DNA from: Fidelibacterota bacterium
GTDB taxonomy: Bacteria > Fidelibacterota > Marinisomatia > SCGC-AAA003-L08 > TS1B11
Assembly: GCA_020354025.1 (NCBI GenBank)
Contig: CP070638.1
Location: forward strand, 1,436,849 to 1,500,848
Direction: 5' to 3'
DNA: 64,000 bases
A program made the translations under genes and the position numbers. The notes under the pieces are model-generated. The model did not search any database and had not been told where the DNA came from. It was given only the letters and a program-made list of their open reading frames with translations. Shown piece after piece: positions 1 through 8,612 of this stretch; position 1 is the stretch's first letter; each line of letters starts with the position of its first letter.

Positions 1-66
1 ATCCAGGCTATAGATTCCGCTGTTGCCAAAACATCGGGTATCCTCAGCAAGGGAAGGATCGTTTCC

Positions 67-1152
67 ATGAGCCTTCGCAAGGTGCATCTTCTCCTGTCGG
101 TTCTGATCATCGGTGGACTCTCCGCACAGGAGCTCACTTTCGTAACCATTAATGTCTGGTCGGGACTGGACTATAAAGGGATCGTAAGGATGGGGGAATA
201 CGAATCCCGGCAGGTGCGCCAGGCTCGATATCAGCTGCTGGTGGAAGAGCTGCAAGCCCTTAAACCCGACGTGATTGCCGTGAACGAGGCCAATCCCCTG
301 CCCGGATACGTCCGGCGGTTGGCCACGGATCTGGACTACGACTACATCTATAACGTTGGTATGTCCGGCATGAAAATAGGCTGCCTGGGGATTCCGGCTA
401 ATTTCAAGGAAGGGGACGCCATCCTGGCCAGGAAATCGCTCAGTTTGGACAAGGTCGGGGCAAAGCGTCTCTCATCGGGCGCGGGGTATATCGGGAACCT
501 TTGCTCCCTGCACTTCGCCGAGTCCAATCAGGCCATCGCCGGGCGGATACGCGTGAATGGACAGTCGGTATTTATCGTCAATACACACCTCCACGCCGGG
601 CTGCCCGATGACCAGCGCTGGCGGCGGGAGATGGACATGATTCACCAATCCGGCTCGATGACTGATGAAGAGTACCAGTATGTTGTGGAGTGGTGGCGCG
701 GGGGTATTGATCGCCGGCAGAATGAGGTCCAGGCTTTGCTGGCATGGATGCGGGCGGTGATCCCTCAGGAGGCACCGGTGATACTGATGGGGGACTTCAA
801 CGCCGGACCGCAATCGGAGGAGATCGCCTGGTTGCAGGTGGAGGATTTTGTGGATACCTGGTCACAGAGCCATGAGCCGGATGACGCGGGTATCACGTGG
901 GGGCCGAAGGAGAACGCCAATATTCAGACCTACTATGATGTACCGGACCCGTATGATGCTTCCGTATCCATCTATGAGAAGTTGAAGGCATTGAACCGGC
1001 AGGTCGCCCGGCGCATCGATTACATCTTAGTTAAAAACGTTCCCCGGGAGCACATAATGACCGGTGAGGTCGTCCTCGACCATGCCCCGGGGGGCCAACA
1101 TCCATCTGATCATTTTGGTGTACTGACGAAAATCAACTTTAACCCTGAATGA
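67..1152 (+). CDS. Secreted endonuclease/exonuclease/phosphatase-family protein
   Basis: This 361-residue protein has a Sec signal peptide (about residues 1-20, ending LSA before QEL). The rest fits the DNase I-like EEP fold: NEAN near residue 73 supplies the metal-binding Glu, VNTHLH at 171-176 holds the catalytic His, MGDFNAG at 241-247 is the classic GDFN motif, RIDYILVK lies near 317, and HPSDHFGV near 347 holds the terminal Asp-His pair. All core catalytic residues are therefore present. The family includes phosphodiesterases, sphingomyelinases, nucleases and phosphatases, and the sequence does not say which substrate applies. Export suggests an extracellular or periplasmic phosphodiesterase. 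The ATG at 67 follows a purine-rich AAGGGAAGG stretch. The next gene starts 16 bases after the stop, so the two are probably co-transcribed. Confidence 0.85.
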   Translation: MSLRKVHLLLSVLIIGGLSAQELTFVTINVWSGLDYKGIVRMGEYESRQVRQARYQLLVEELQALKPDVIAVNEANPLPGYVRRLATDLDYDYIYNVGMSGMKIGCLGIPANFKEGDAILARKSLSLDKVGAKRLSSGAGYIGNLCSLHFAESNQAIAGRIRVNGQSVFIVNTHLHAGLPDDQRWRREMDMIHQSGSMTDEEYQYVVEWWRGGIDRRQNEVQALLAWMRAVIPQEAPVILMGDFNAGPQSEEIAWLQVEDFVDTWSQSHEPDDAGITWGPKENANIQTYYDVPDPYDASVSIYEKLKALNRQVARRIDYILVKNVPREHIMTGEVVLDHAPGGQHPSDHFGVLTKINFNPE

Positions 1153-1168
1153 TTGCTGAAGGGGAGTG

Positions 1169-2443
1169 ATGAAATACTGCAGCGCCCTCCTTTTATCCGC
1201 TGCCGCGTTTGTCGCACTAACGCTACCTGGTCCTGTCAGAGGCGAGACGTCTTCCACCTCAGAGAAGAAAACCAAGCCCTACTCGATCGGATTGGTCCCC
1301 TTCCTTGATTACAACGCGGACAAAGGCTTTGGCTATGGTATCGTCTTTATGTTCGACGACAAGCGCAGCCCTGAGTACCAACCTTACTACCTTTCCCATC
1401 TGCTCAGCTTGCAGCGCTCCACCCGGGGTATCGCCGAGTACAAGTACCGGCTCGACAGCAAGTACTTCCTTCCGGCAGACCTCCGTCTGACATTCGAGGC
1501 TATGTATCAGGCAAGCCTATTCGAGCCCTACCACGGCCCGGGTGGTGCCCAGACCCTTTTCAGCCAGGCCTTCATTGATACCGCCTCTGCCCAGTATCGC
1601 GGCAAGTATTACTATATGTTCGACAAGCGTTACCTTTTAGTGAATACTATAATCCAGGGAAAGCTGAAGGGAGAGTATCTCCGTTGGCTGGTGGGTTTGA
1701 TCATTCTGTCTACTAATGTGGATACCCTCAACTACGATGATCATGAACCGACAGATCCTGGCCGGCAGACCTTGCTGGCGAGGCATTGGGACCTCCAAGG
1801 GCAGGACATGGGCGGTGGCAATGAAAACGGCGTAATGCTGGGGCTGGTGTGGGACCAGCGGGATCATGAAATCTCACCCCACAAAGGTTTCTGGTCGGAG
1901 ATACTGCTTCGCTGGGTACCGAACATGTTGGGCAACGATTTCGACTACGCTGCTCTTTCAGCCACCCACCGCCACTATTTCCACCTTTCAGATCCATTGA
2001 CGCTAGCCTTTCGTCTCAGTGGACGTCTCATGTCGGACGGGGCTCCCTTTTTCTCCCTGTCGCGGCTGGACGGCTCATTCGTTACGGAGACAGCAGTGGG
2101 AGGGAAAAAAACAGTGCGGGGCATCCTTTGGCAGCGAGCACTTGGCAAACGCTTTCTATACGGTAACCTGGAGCTGCGGTACCGCATTTTGTCCCTGTTT
2201 CAGACCGGCTACCTGGCAGGCTGCGCCTTTTATGATTTCGGCCGCACCTTTGATGAGCCGCCGCCCGACACCATGACAGACAGGGGTGATGATCAGGACC
2301 GGTGGCATCGGGGGCTGGGCATCGGCGGACGAGCCGCGCCTCATAGTACATTTATCGTTGCACTCGACTTAGCCCTACCGGTAGACAAGCGTATGGACGG
2401 GCCGGGCCTGAAACTCTATATCGGCCTGGACTGGCTCTTCTAA
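1169..2443 (+). CDS. BamA/TamA-like outer-membrane beta-barrel protein
   Basis: This protein of about 424 residues starts with a Sec signal (about 1-25, to VRGE) and then consists of alternating amphipathic strands. The region GLVWDQRDHEISPHKGFW resembles the barrel repeat of bacterial surface antigen D15 (DxRD..P..G), and TVRGILWQRALGKRFLYGN followed by ELRYRI matches the VRGY/F and N.E.R motifs of the BamA/Omp85 barrel. No POTRA domains are visible, so it is a barrel-only member, shorter than BamA (about 800 residues). A GTG lies directly before the ATG at 1169; I prefer the ATG behind the AAGGGGAG stretch. It sits between a secreted EEP protein and an MFS transporter with short gaps, suggesting an operon. 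Its job may be protein or lipid handling in the outer membrane, but this is inferred. Confidence 0.75.
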   Translation: MKYCSALLLSAAAFVALTLPGPVRGETSSTSEKKTKPYSIGLVPFLDYNADKGFGYGIVFMFDDKRSPEYQPYYLSHLLSLQRSTRGIAEYKYRLDSKYFLPADLRLTFEAMYQASLFEPYHGPGGAQTLFSQAFIDTASAQYRGKYYYMFDKRYLLVNTIIQGKLKGEYLRWLVGLIILSTNVDTLNYDDHEPTDPGRQTLLARHWDLQGQDMGGGNENGVMLGLVWDQRDHEISPHKGFWSEILLRWVPNMLGNDFDYAALSATHRHYFHLSDPLTLAFRLSGRLMSDGAPFFSLSRLDGSFVTETAVGGKKTVRGILWQRALGKRFLYGNLELRYRILSLFQTGYLAGCAFYDFGRTFDEPPPDTMTDRGDDQDRWHRGLGIGGRAAPHSTFIVALDLALPVDKRMDGPGLKLYIGLDWLF

Positions 2444-2467
2444 CGGGCGAGTAGAGGAGAGAGCGGT

Positions 2468-3751
2468 ATGAATCGCAAAGAGTATCACCGCCGGACCGTG
2501 TGGTCCTGGTGCCTGTACGACTTCGGCAATTCGGCCTTCACCACTTTGGTGGTGACCTTCATTTACGCCACCTACTTCACCAAGGCTATCGCATCCGATG
2601 AACTGACGGGAACCGTACTGTGGTCCCGCGGTGTTACCATCACGGCCCTCACGGTTGCGCTACTTTCACCATTCCTGGGTGCCCTGGCTGATCGCGGAGG
2701 ATACCGTAAGCTTTTCCTGGCCCTGGCCACGGCGGTTTGCGTCTTGGGCTCGATTATGCTTTATACACCCCTGTCCGGCGGGGTTACCCAGGCCTTGGTG
2801 TGGTTCGTCATCGCCAACATCGCCTTCGAGATGGGATGTGTCTTTTATAACGCTTTCCTGCCCGACATCGCACCCCAGAATCATATCGGCCGGGTATCGG
2901 GGTATGGCTGGTCGCTGGGCTACATCGGCGGGCTGGCGGCCATGTTTATAGCGATGATCGGCTTTGTCAATCCGGAAGTGCCATGGTTCGGACTGACGAG
3001 GGAGGCAGGGCAGAATATCCGCGCAACCAACCTGCTGGTAGCCGGCTGGTTCGCTGTGTTTAGCATTCCTATTTTCCTATGGGTGAGGGAGGATAAGTCC
3101 CGCATAAGTCCTTCTGAGGTGCCACTTGCCCGGGCCGCCTGGTCCCAGCTGCTGGAAACCTTCCGGCATATCCGCCAATATCGTCAGGTGGTTCGACTTC
3201 TAATCGCCCGCATGATATACAACGACGGCCTGGTGACCATCTTTGCCTTTGGCGCCATCTACGCGGGCGGCACCTTCGATTTCACCATGGAAGAGATAAT
3301 GATCTTCGGAGTCGCCCTGAATCTGGCTGCGGGTATCGGCGCCTTTTTCCTGGGTTTCCTGGACGATGCCCTGGGAGGCAAGCGAACGATCCAGATAAGC
3401 CTGCTCGGTTTGATCCTCACCACCGTTCTGGCGGCACTTACCACCAGCAGGCTTGTTTTCTGGATAGCTGGGATAGGTATCGGGCTGCTCGTAGGACCCA
3501 ATCAGTCAGCGAGTCGCTCCCTGATAGGCCGGTTTTCCCCACCTGATAAGGAGAACGAGTTTTTCGGTTTCTTCGCGTTTTCGGGCAAAGCCACTGCCTT
3601 CATCGGTCCGTTTCTGTTTGGTCTGACGACCCAGATATTCAATTCGCAGAGGGCAGGCGTATGGATAGTGGCTATCCTTTTCATAATCGGCGCCCTTATC
3701 CTCCACACGGTTGATGAGCGCGAAGGAGTGCAAGCTGCAGGACGCCCTTGA
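2468..3751 (+). CDS. UMF1/Atg22-type MFS transporter
   Basis: This 427-residue integral membrane protein has about 12 hydrophobic segments. The N-terminal WCLYDFGNSAFTT (about residues 14-26) is the signature of the UMF1 family, related to yeast Atg22, an effluxer of amino acids from the vacuole. A typical MFS loop 2-3 element (GALADRGGYRK) follows at about 74-84, and the second half has GFLDDALGGKRT and a C-terminal run ending VDEREG. Length is normal for the family. The start has a good purine-rich ribosome-binding site (AGAGGAGAGAG) just upstream, and the gap to the preceding gene is only 24 bases. Bacterial UMF1 substrates are mostly undefined. An AT-rich stretch follows the gene. Confidence 0.88.
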   Translation: MNRKEYHRRTVWSWCLYDFGNSAFTTLVVTFIYATYFTKAIASDELTGTVLWSRGVTITALTVALLSPFLGALADRGGYRKLFLALATAVCVLGSIMLYTPLSGGVTQALVWFVIANIAFEMGCVFYNAFLPDIAPQNHIGRVSGYGWSLGYIGGLAAMFIAMIGFVNPEVPWFGLTREAGQNIRATNLLVAGWFAVFSIPIFLWVREDKSRISPSEVPLARAAWSQLLETFRHIRQYRQVVRLLIARMIYNDGLVTIFAFGAIYAGGTFDFTMEEIMIFGVALNLAAGIGAFFLGFLDDALGGKRTIQISLLGLILTTVLAALTTSRLVFWIAGIGIGLLVGPNQSASRSLIGRFSPPDKENEFFGFFAFSGKATAFIGPFLFGLTTQIFNSQRAGVWIVAILFIIGALILHTVDEREGVQAAGRP

Positions 3752-3991
3752 CTCAAAATGTATAATCAAATGGACGCAAGCGGTTTAATAATGATAAATC
3801 CTAATTTCTTTAAAAAAATACATTATATTGTATAGTATAATAAGTAGTATACCATAATTTGTATGGCAATACATATACTATCCATCATGAATTACTTGAA
3901 GTCAGGCCCTAAAAAGCTCGCCAACCGCTGAAAAATTCTTTTGACTTTCCCTTAATAAATATTTATATTTAATAAGTACGTTGAGATAGGT
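3752..3991. other. AT-rich intergenic stretch with imperfect palindromes
   Basis: These roughly 240 bases are strikingly AT-rich compared with their surroundings. They contain several TATA-like words and small dyads, for example TGTAT-GGCA-ATACA near 3862-3875. The right end holds the promoter annotated separately. No open reading frame or RNA fold is convincing. Confidence 0.5.
3941..3969 (+). promoter_or_regulatory. Candidate sigma-70-type promoter
   Basis: TTGACT (3941-3946) and TATATT (3964-3969) are separated by exactly 17 bases, each matching the consensus at 5 of 6 positions. Transcription would begin near 3976, leaving a leader of only about 16 bases before the ATG at 3992. This supports an independent transcription unit for the small downstream gene. 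The match is to the general housekeeping consensus; the host's own promoter preferences are unknown. Confidence 0.55.
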
Positions 3992-4306
3992 ATGAGGTAT
4001 ATTGTAGCTATCATTATAACATTTCTGGTTTTTGCCATCATCATTGGTGGTAAATACAACCACCAGGAAATGGTTGAGGTTACCATACACCTTGAGCCCA
4101 CACCTGTTGCCCAACCGGGATTGGTTGAATCTTCCTTGGCTGAATACGACGGCATTCTATCGGTCCGGCTGTCAACCGACGACAACCAGTTGCATATCAC
4201 CTATGACAAGGCAAGGATCACAATCGAGGACCTGAATCCTCTCCTGATCTCCCTGGGATATAAGCCGGTATCGGTCGGGGCAGCCAGGATACGGGCAGCT
4301 ATGTAA
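3992..4306 (+). CDS. Small membrane-anchored HMA-like protein lacking the CxxC motif
   Basis: This 104-residue protein has one N-terminal transmembrane segment (about 3-20). A soluble domain of about 70 residues (29-97) follows, with the beta-alpha-beta-beta-alpha-beta pattern of heavy-metal-associated (HMA/ferredoxin-like) domains: VEVTIHLEP, then a helix with LVESSLAEYDG, then ILSVRLSTDDNQLHITYD, then ARITIEDLNPLLISLGYKPV. The usual metal-binding CxxC between strand 1 and helix 1 is absent (TPVAQPGL instead), and the protein has no cysteine at all, so it probably does not bind copper as a classical chaperone. A good promoter lies just upstream and a hairpin terminator follows, so it looks monocistronic. 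The fold assignment rests on pattern only; the role is unknown. Confidence 0.5.
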   Translation: MRYIVAIIITFLVFAIIIGGKYNHQEMVEVTIHLEPTPVAQPGLVESSLAEYDGILSVRLSTDDNQLHITYDKARITIEDLNPLLISLGYKPVSVGAARIRAAM

Positions 4307-4342
4307 CACCTTTTTCGATTCGCTGAGGCAGCTCTCGCTATG

Positions 4343-4379
4343 GCGCTTGGGCCATCCGCTCAAGCGCTTTTTATTTTTT
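4343..4379 (+). terminator. Rho-independent terminator
   Basis: GCGCTTG (4343-4349) and CAAGCGC (4361-4367) form a perfect 7-bp stem with an 11-base loop, followed directly by TTTTTATTTTTT. It lies 37 bases after the small HMA-like gene and ends that unit. Confidence 0.8.
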
Positions 4380-4425
4380 CTGACGGGATCAGAGTTTAAT
4401 TTGGCTGAAACAGGCTACTGAACAG

Positions 4426-5604
4426 ATGTTCCTCCATAGAGCCGGCGGAAGTCCTATCAAAATCTGGGCCGACCCTGACCAGGTTGAACCGGATGCCCTG
4501 CGCCAGCTGGAACGTACCTCCCGGCTACCCTTTATCTTCAAACACCTGGCGGTCATGCCCGATGTTCACTTGGGCCTGGGGGCAACCATAGGCTGCGTCA
4601 TGGCCACCACCGATGCCATCGTTCCCGCGGCGGTGGGTGTGGACATCGGCTGCGGCATGTTAGCAGTGCAGCTCCACGCGAAGGCTGACAACTTGCCCGA
4701 TTCCCTGGAGCCGCTGCGCACCGCCATCGAACGGGCAATCCCCATGGGTACCGCCTGTCACCTCAACGACCGCACCAGCAAAGGGGTCGACTTCGGAGCC
4801 CTTCGTTGCAAGGGCACGCTCTCAGATAGGGCCCTGCGGCGGGCTGCCACCCAGGTAGGTACCCTGGGCGGCGGTAATCATTTCATCGAACTGTGCCTCG
4901 ACCCGGATGACAATGTCTGGACCATGCTGCACTCTGGCTCGCGCTACATCGGCAAGACGGTAGCCGATATCTACATCCGCCGGGCAAAGGAACTCATGCA
5001 ACGGCGGAGTATCAGGCTGGAGGATCCCGACCTGGCCTACCTGGACAAAGGATCGTCCGAGTTCAAGGACTACGTACACGACCTTTTCTGGTGCCAGCAG
5101 TACGCCGCACTGAACCGGCAGACCATGTTCGATATCCTGCTGAGGGTCATCCAGGCGGTCCTGTTTCGGGATACCGACAAGGAGCTGAAGGTGGTCGGCG
5201 AGGTCATCTCCTGCCATCATAACTACACGGCCCTTGAGAAGCACTTCGGCAAGCAGGTGTACGTGACCCGGAAGGGAGCGATGCGGGCACAGCGGGGAGA
5301 GTTGGGCATCATCCCCGGCTCGATGGGGGCGAAGAGCTATATCGTGCGCGGCCGGGGCAACTCCGAATCCTACAACTCCTGCTCTCACGGCGCCGGGCGG
5401 CGGATGTCCCGAACCAGGGCCCGCAAGCAATTCAGCCGGGCTGACCTGGTCGCCCAGACCGAGGGAATCGTTTGCCGCAAGGACAAGGGCGTCCTTGATG
5501 AAGTACCCGCCGCCTACAAGGACATCGACGAGGTGATGGCCCACCAGGCCGACCTGGTGGAGGAGGTGACGTCTCTCAAGCAGCTGCTGTGCGCTAAGGG
5601 CTAG
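4426..5604 (+). CDS. rtcB: RtcB-family RNA ligase
   Basis: This 392-residue protein is close to the usual length of bacterial RtcB (about 400). RtcB joins 2',3'-cyclic phosphate (3'-phosphate) RNA ends to 5'-OH ends using GTP and Mn2+, in RNA repair or tRNA ligation. All expected metal and catalytic residues are visible: GVDIGCGM (Asp73, Cys76), GGGNHF (His152), MLHSGSR (His169), ISCHHNY (His264/265) and CSHGAGR (His321, the residue that becomes guanylylated). The C-terminus carries the usual helical tail. No archease, RtcA cyclase or RtcR regulator lies nearby. It follows a terminator and no strong ribosome-binding site precedes the ATG, so the start is moderately sure. Function is predicted from strong motif conservation. 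Confidence 0.93.
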   Translation: MFLHRAGGSPIKIWADPDQVEPDALRQLERTSRLPFIFKHLAVMPDVHLGLGATIGCVMATTDAIVPAAVGVDIGCGMLAVQLHAKADNLPDSLEPLRTAIERAIPMGTACHLNDRTSKGVDFGALRCKGTLSDRALRRAATQVGTLGGGNHFIELCLDPDDNVWTMLHSGSRYIGKTVADIYIRRAKELMQRRSIRLEDPDLAYLDKGSSEFKDYVHDLFWCQQYAALNRQTMFDILLRVIQAVLFRDTDKELKVVGEVISCHHNYTALEKHFGKQVYVTRKGAMRAQRGELGIIPGSMGAKSYIVRGRGNSESYNSCSHGAGRRMSRTRARKQFSRADLVAQTEGIVCRKDKGVLDEVPAAYKDIDEVMAHQADLVEEVTSLKQLLCAKG

Positions 5605-5754
5605 GTTCGCCTGCGGCGGGGGTCGCGAGTTTCGAGTTGTGTGGCAGGTGGTATACGTCGGCAGGAGTGAAGTGGCTGTTGGATATGCTGGAGAAAAGCG
5701 TATGATGAACCTTGATAAAACCGATCGCTGGCGGGGAGCTCTTTTCTGATTGCC

Positions 5755-6210
5755 TTGTTAATTATTTTGTCGCCAACAAGGACCCGTGCTGAACTCCCCC
5801 TGTATATCAGCCCGGGTCTTCAAATCGGCTATACATCGGGAAAGGGTATTCCCATCTCTACGCAAGTTACTCTAGGCCTGTTTCTGGAGGTTCCCTATCC
5901 GGTTGAATTTTTAATCCCCGGGACGACGATAGGCTACAGGTATTCAAAAAAAGAAACTATGACTTACTTTGATGCTCAGTTCTCATATTTATTTTTCGGT
6001 GCCGGATTTGGCAAGGCCTATAAAAAAAAGGGGGCGATATCTGAAACGGTCACCGGCTTTCGTTCTAAAGCGTGGGCCGGATATCTGCTCTTGCTTACTC
6101 ATGACAGGACGACAGTAAGCGATTCAGTCCCCCGCAACCATTTCGGACTCATGGTAGTATTACCTATGCCCTTGGGAGACTTGATGATGTCGGGTCCCAT
6201 GGTGATTTGA
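5755..6210 (+). CDS. Small exported beta-rich protein, function unknown
   Basis: I do not recognise a family. After a hydrophobic signal-like start ending RTRAE, the protein of about 150 residues shows alternating aromatic and glycine-rich strands (LYISPGLQIGYTSG, TIGYRYSKKETMTYFDAQF, YLFFGAGFGKAY), which suggests a small outer-membrane barrel or porin-like protein. The start is doubtful. TTG at 5755 has no ribosome-binding site, but the same frame runs upstream through FLIALLIIL. A plausible ATG at 5702 with a polar MMNLDKTDRWR start is in another frame and hits a stop at 5747. Either a frameshift splits the signal peptide or an unusual start is used. GGGGAG at 5733-5738 might serve a non-ATG start. 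Confidence 0.4.
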   Translation: MLIILSPTRTRAELPLYISPGLQIGYTSGKGIPISTQVTLGLFLEVPYPVEFLIPGTTIGYRYSKKETMTYFDAQFSYLFFGAGFGKAYKKKGAISETVTGFRSKAWAGYLLLLTHDRTTVSDSVPRNHFGLMVVLPMPLGDLMMSGPMVI

Positions 6211-6409
6211 TTTGTGGCCGGTTATTTGTGTATTAATCCTCCCACTCAGATCATTTTCAGGCGATATTCTGTTCATCAGGTGAGCCTTGAAGTCACAGGG
6301 TTTGCCTATTAGCTTTCAACAAGAGTCTTCGTAAATTCCACGACGCTTAATACTTAATACCGGGAGTATACATTACGCCATATCACCCATGCCGATCTAA
6401 CACAGGCTC

Positions 6410-8536
6410 ATGAGTTCTTCGGGTAACGACATGACTGACAAACTGGAAGTGTTTGACTGCCCCGATGGTGTGGCGGTCATTGGTGCTTCCCGCGATCCCG
6501 AGAAACTGGGACACGGGATTCTGAGTAATATTCTGACTTCCGGTTACCAGGGCAATGTCTACCCGGTTAATCCCAAGACCGAAGAGGTTCTTGGCCTACC
6601 GTCCTACCCCAGTGTCAAGGATATTCCCGACGCCCTCGACCTGGCGGTCATTGTCATCCCGGAACGCTTCGTGCCGGATGCACTGCGCGAATGCGGTGAA
6701 AAGGGGCTTAAGGCGGTAATCGTGATCACGGCCGGGTTCGGGGAGACCGGCGTGGAAGGCGTTCACCGGGAACAGGAGATCACCGCTATCGCTCGCGAGT
6801 ACGGCCTGCGCGTTATCGGTCCAAACTGTCTCGGTGTCATCGATACCTTTTGCCCCATCAACGCCTCCTTCGCCGCCAGTATGCCCGACCAGGGTAATAT
6901 CGCCTTCATGTCCCAGTCCGGCGCGCTGTGCACCGCAGTGCTGGACCTAGCCGTCGCCGAGGGGATCGGCTTCTCACGATTCGTCAGTCTCGGCAACAAG
7001 GCTGACGTTGATGAAGCCGCGCTGCTGCTCAAGTGGAAAGACGATGAACACACAGCGGTTGTGCTGGCCTATATCGAGGGATTGCCCGACGGACGTGAAT
7101 TCATCAACGTAGCCCGGCAGGTATCAGCCCGGAAACCTGTGGTGGCACTCAAATCCGGTACGACGGAAGCGGGTTCCAAAGCGGTCTCCAGCCACACCGG
7201 AAGCCTGGCCGGCTCGGAGCACGCCTATGAAGCAGCCTTCCAGAAAGCCGGCGTAATACGGGCCGAATCATTGCGGGATATCTTTGATTGGGGTCTGGCA
7301 TTTGCCTATCAACCGCTTCTGGAAGAGCCGTATATCGCCATTGTGACTAACGCCGGCGGCCCGGGCATCCTGGCAACTGACGGATTGGAACGTGCCGGAC
7401 TTCACCTGGCCCAGCTTGAAGCCACGACGGTTCAGACCTTGCGCGAGGGATTGCCGGGTGCGGCCAACGTTTACAATCCTATCGACGTGCTAGGAGATGC
7501 AGGCGCTGACCGCTATGCACTGGCACTGAAGGCGGCTCTCGAGGACCCGAAGGTCAAGGGTGTGATAGTAATTCTAACGCCCCAGGTGATGACCGAGATC
7601 ACCGAGACGGCAACCCTGGTTTCAGATCTGGCAGGCCAATATGAAAAACCCATTATCGGCTGCTTTATGGGTGAAGCTAAGATACGCGCCGGGGCTGAGA
7701 TCCTCAACCGTAATCGGGTGCCTAATTTCCCTTCGCCCGACCGGGCGGTAAGCGCGCTGCAGGCAATGTGGGATTATCGTCAATTCCTCAGTCAACCCCA
7801 GGCGGAACCCGACGAATTTGACGCTAACCGTGAAGAGGTGCAGCGAATTCTGAACGAGGTTCGCGCCGATGGCCGCCTGACCCTAGGGGAAGCGGAAGCG
7901 AGGGGCGTTATCGCGGCTTATGGAATTCCACTGCCTGAATCCAGGCTTGCGCGTACCAGCGAAGAAGCCATCGAGATTGCTGAAAACATCGGATTTCCGG
8001 TTGCGCTGAAAATTGCATCACCCGATATCCTTCACAAATCGGACATAGGTGGTATCAGGCTGGATCTTAAAAATGCTAACGACGTGCGTGATGCGTTCGA
8101 TCTTATCATGTATCGCAGCCTGAAACATATGCCGGATGCGGAAATCTGGGGCACCCTGGTCCAGGAGATGGTCGATCCGGGCAAGGAAGTGATCGTTGGT
8201 ATGAGCCATGATCCACAGTTCGGTCCGTTGATCCTGTTCGGACTGGGAGGCATTTATGTAGAAGTCCTGAAAGACGTGGCATTCCGCCTGACTCCGATAA
8301 CGGAGCGCGAAGCCGCCGCGATGATCAATGAGATTCGTGCCGCTCCCCTGCTGCGCGGTGTCCGGGGAGAAAAACGATCCGACGTGAAGGCTATCACCGA
8401 GATTATTCAGCGTGTGTCACAGCTGGTAATGGAGTTTCCGGAGATAGTTGAGCTGGATATAAATCCCCTCGTGGTTCATAACGAGGGGGCTATTGCTCTG
8501 GATGCCCGGTTATCTATTGATCAACGTGACTCTTAG
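6410..8536 (+). CDS. ADP-forming acyl-CoA synthetase (fused alpha-beta subunits)
   Basis: This 708-residue protein is the single-chain form of NDP-forming acetyl/acyl-CoA synthetase, which makes ATP from ADP while converting acyl-CoA to the free acid (or the reverse). Order of domains: CoA-binding Rossmann domain (about 15-145, with AVIGASRDPEKLG and IGPNCLGV), ligase-CoA domain with the phosphohistidine site SSHTGSLAGS (His262), then a C-terminal ATP-grasp domain (about 484-708, with FPVALKIASPDILHKSDIGG). Length matches the family. The ATG at 6410 is possible, but ATG at 6431 (MTDKLEVF) would also preserve all domains. The DRTGG gene follows 76 bases later, probably the same unit. The substrate (acetate or another short acid) cannot be told. 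Confidence 0.88.
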   Translation: MSSSGNDMTDKLEVFDCPDGVAVIGASRDPEKLGHGILSNILTSGYQGNVYPVNPKTEEVLGLPSYPSVKDIPDALDLAVIVIPERFVPDALRECGEKGLKAVIVITAGFGETGVEGVHREQEITAIAREYGLRVIGPNCLGVIDTFCPINASFAASMPDQGNIAFMSQSGALCTAVLDLAVAEGIGFSRFVSLGNKADVDEAALLLKWKDDEHTAVVLAYIEGLPDGREFINVARQVSARKPVVALKSGTTEAGSKAVSSHTGSLAGSEHAYEAAFQKAGVIRAESLRDIFDWGLAFAYQPLLEEPYIAIVTNAGGPGILATDGLERAGLHLAQLEATTVQTLREGLPGAANVYNPIDVLGDAGADRYALALKAALEDPKVKGVIVILTPQVMTEITETATLVSDLAGQYEKPIIGCFMGEAKIRAGAEILNRNRVPNFPSPDRAVSALQAMWDYRQFLSQPQAEPDEFDANREEVQRILNEVRADGRLTLGEAEARGVIAAYGIPLPESRLARTSEEAIEIAENIGFPVALKIASPDILHKSDIGGIRLDLKNANDVRDAFDLIMYRSLKHMPDAEIWGTLVQEMVDPGKEVIVGMSHDPQFGPLILFGLGGIYVEVLKDVAFRLTPITEREAAAMINEIRAAPLLRGVRGEKRSDVKAITEIIQRVSQLVMEFPEIVELDINPLVVHNEGAIALDARLSIDQRDS

Positions 8537-8612
8537 ACCGGTGACCTGTCTGTCAGCGCAACACACTTTTTAATTTGGCTGATTGCTTATCGGCCAGCAG
8601 AAGGAGCTCAAT

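Noticed and set aside
3820..3890. AT-rich palindromic words as a possible replication origin or attachment site
   Set aside because: No DnaA-box-like repeats, no direct repeats, and no integrase or replication gene nearby.
4822..5544. - strand open frame of 240 codons inside rtcB
   Set aside because: It is the reverse of a highly conserved enzyme and has low-complexity content.
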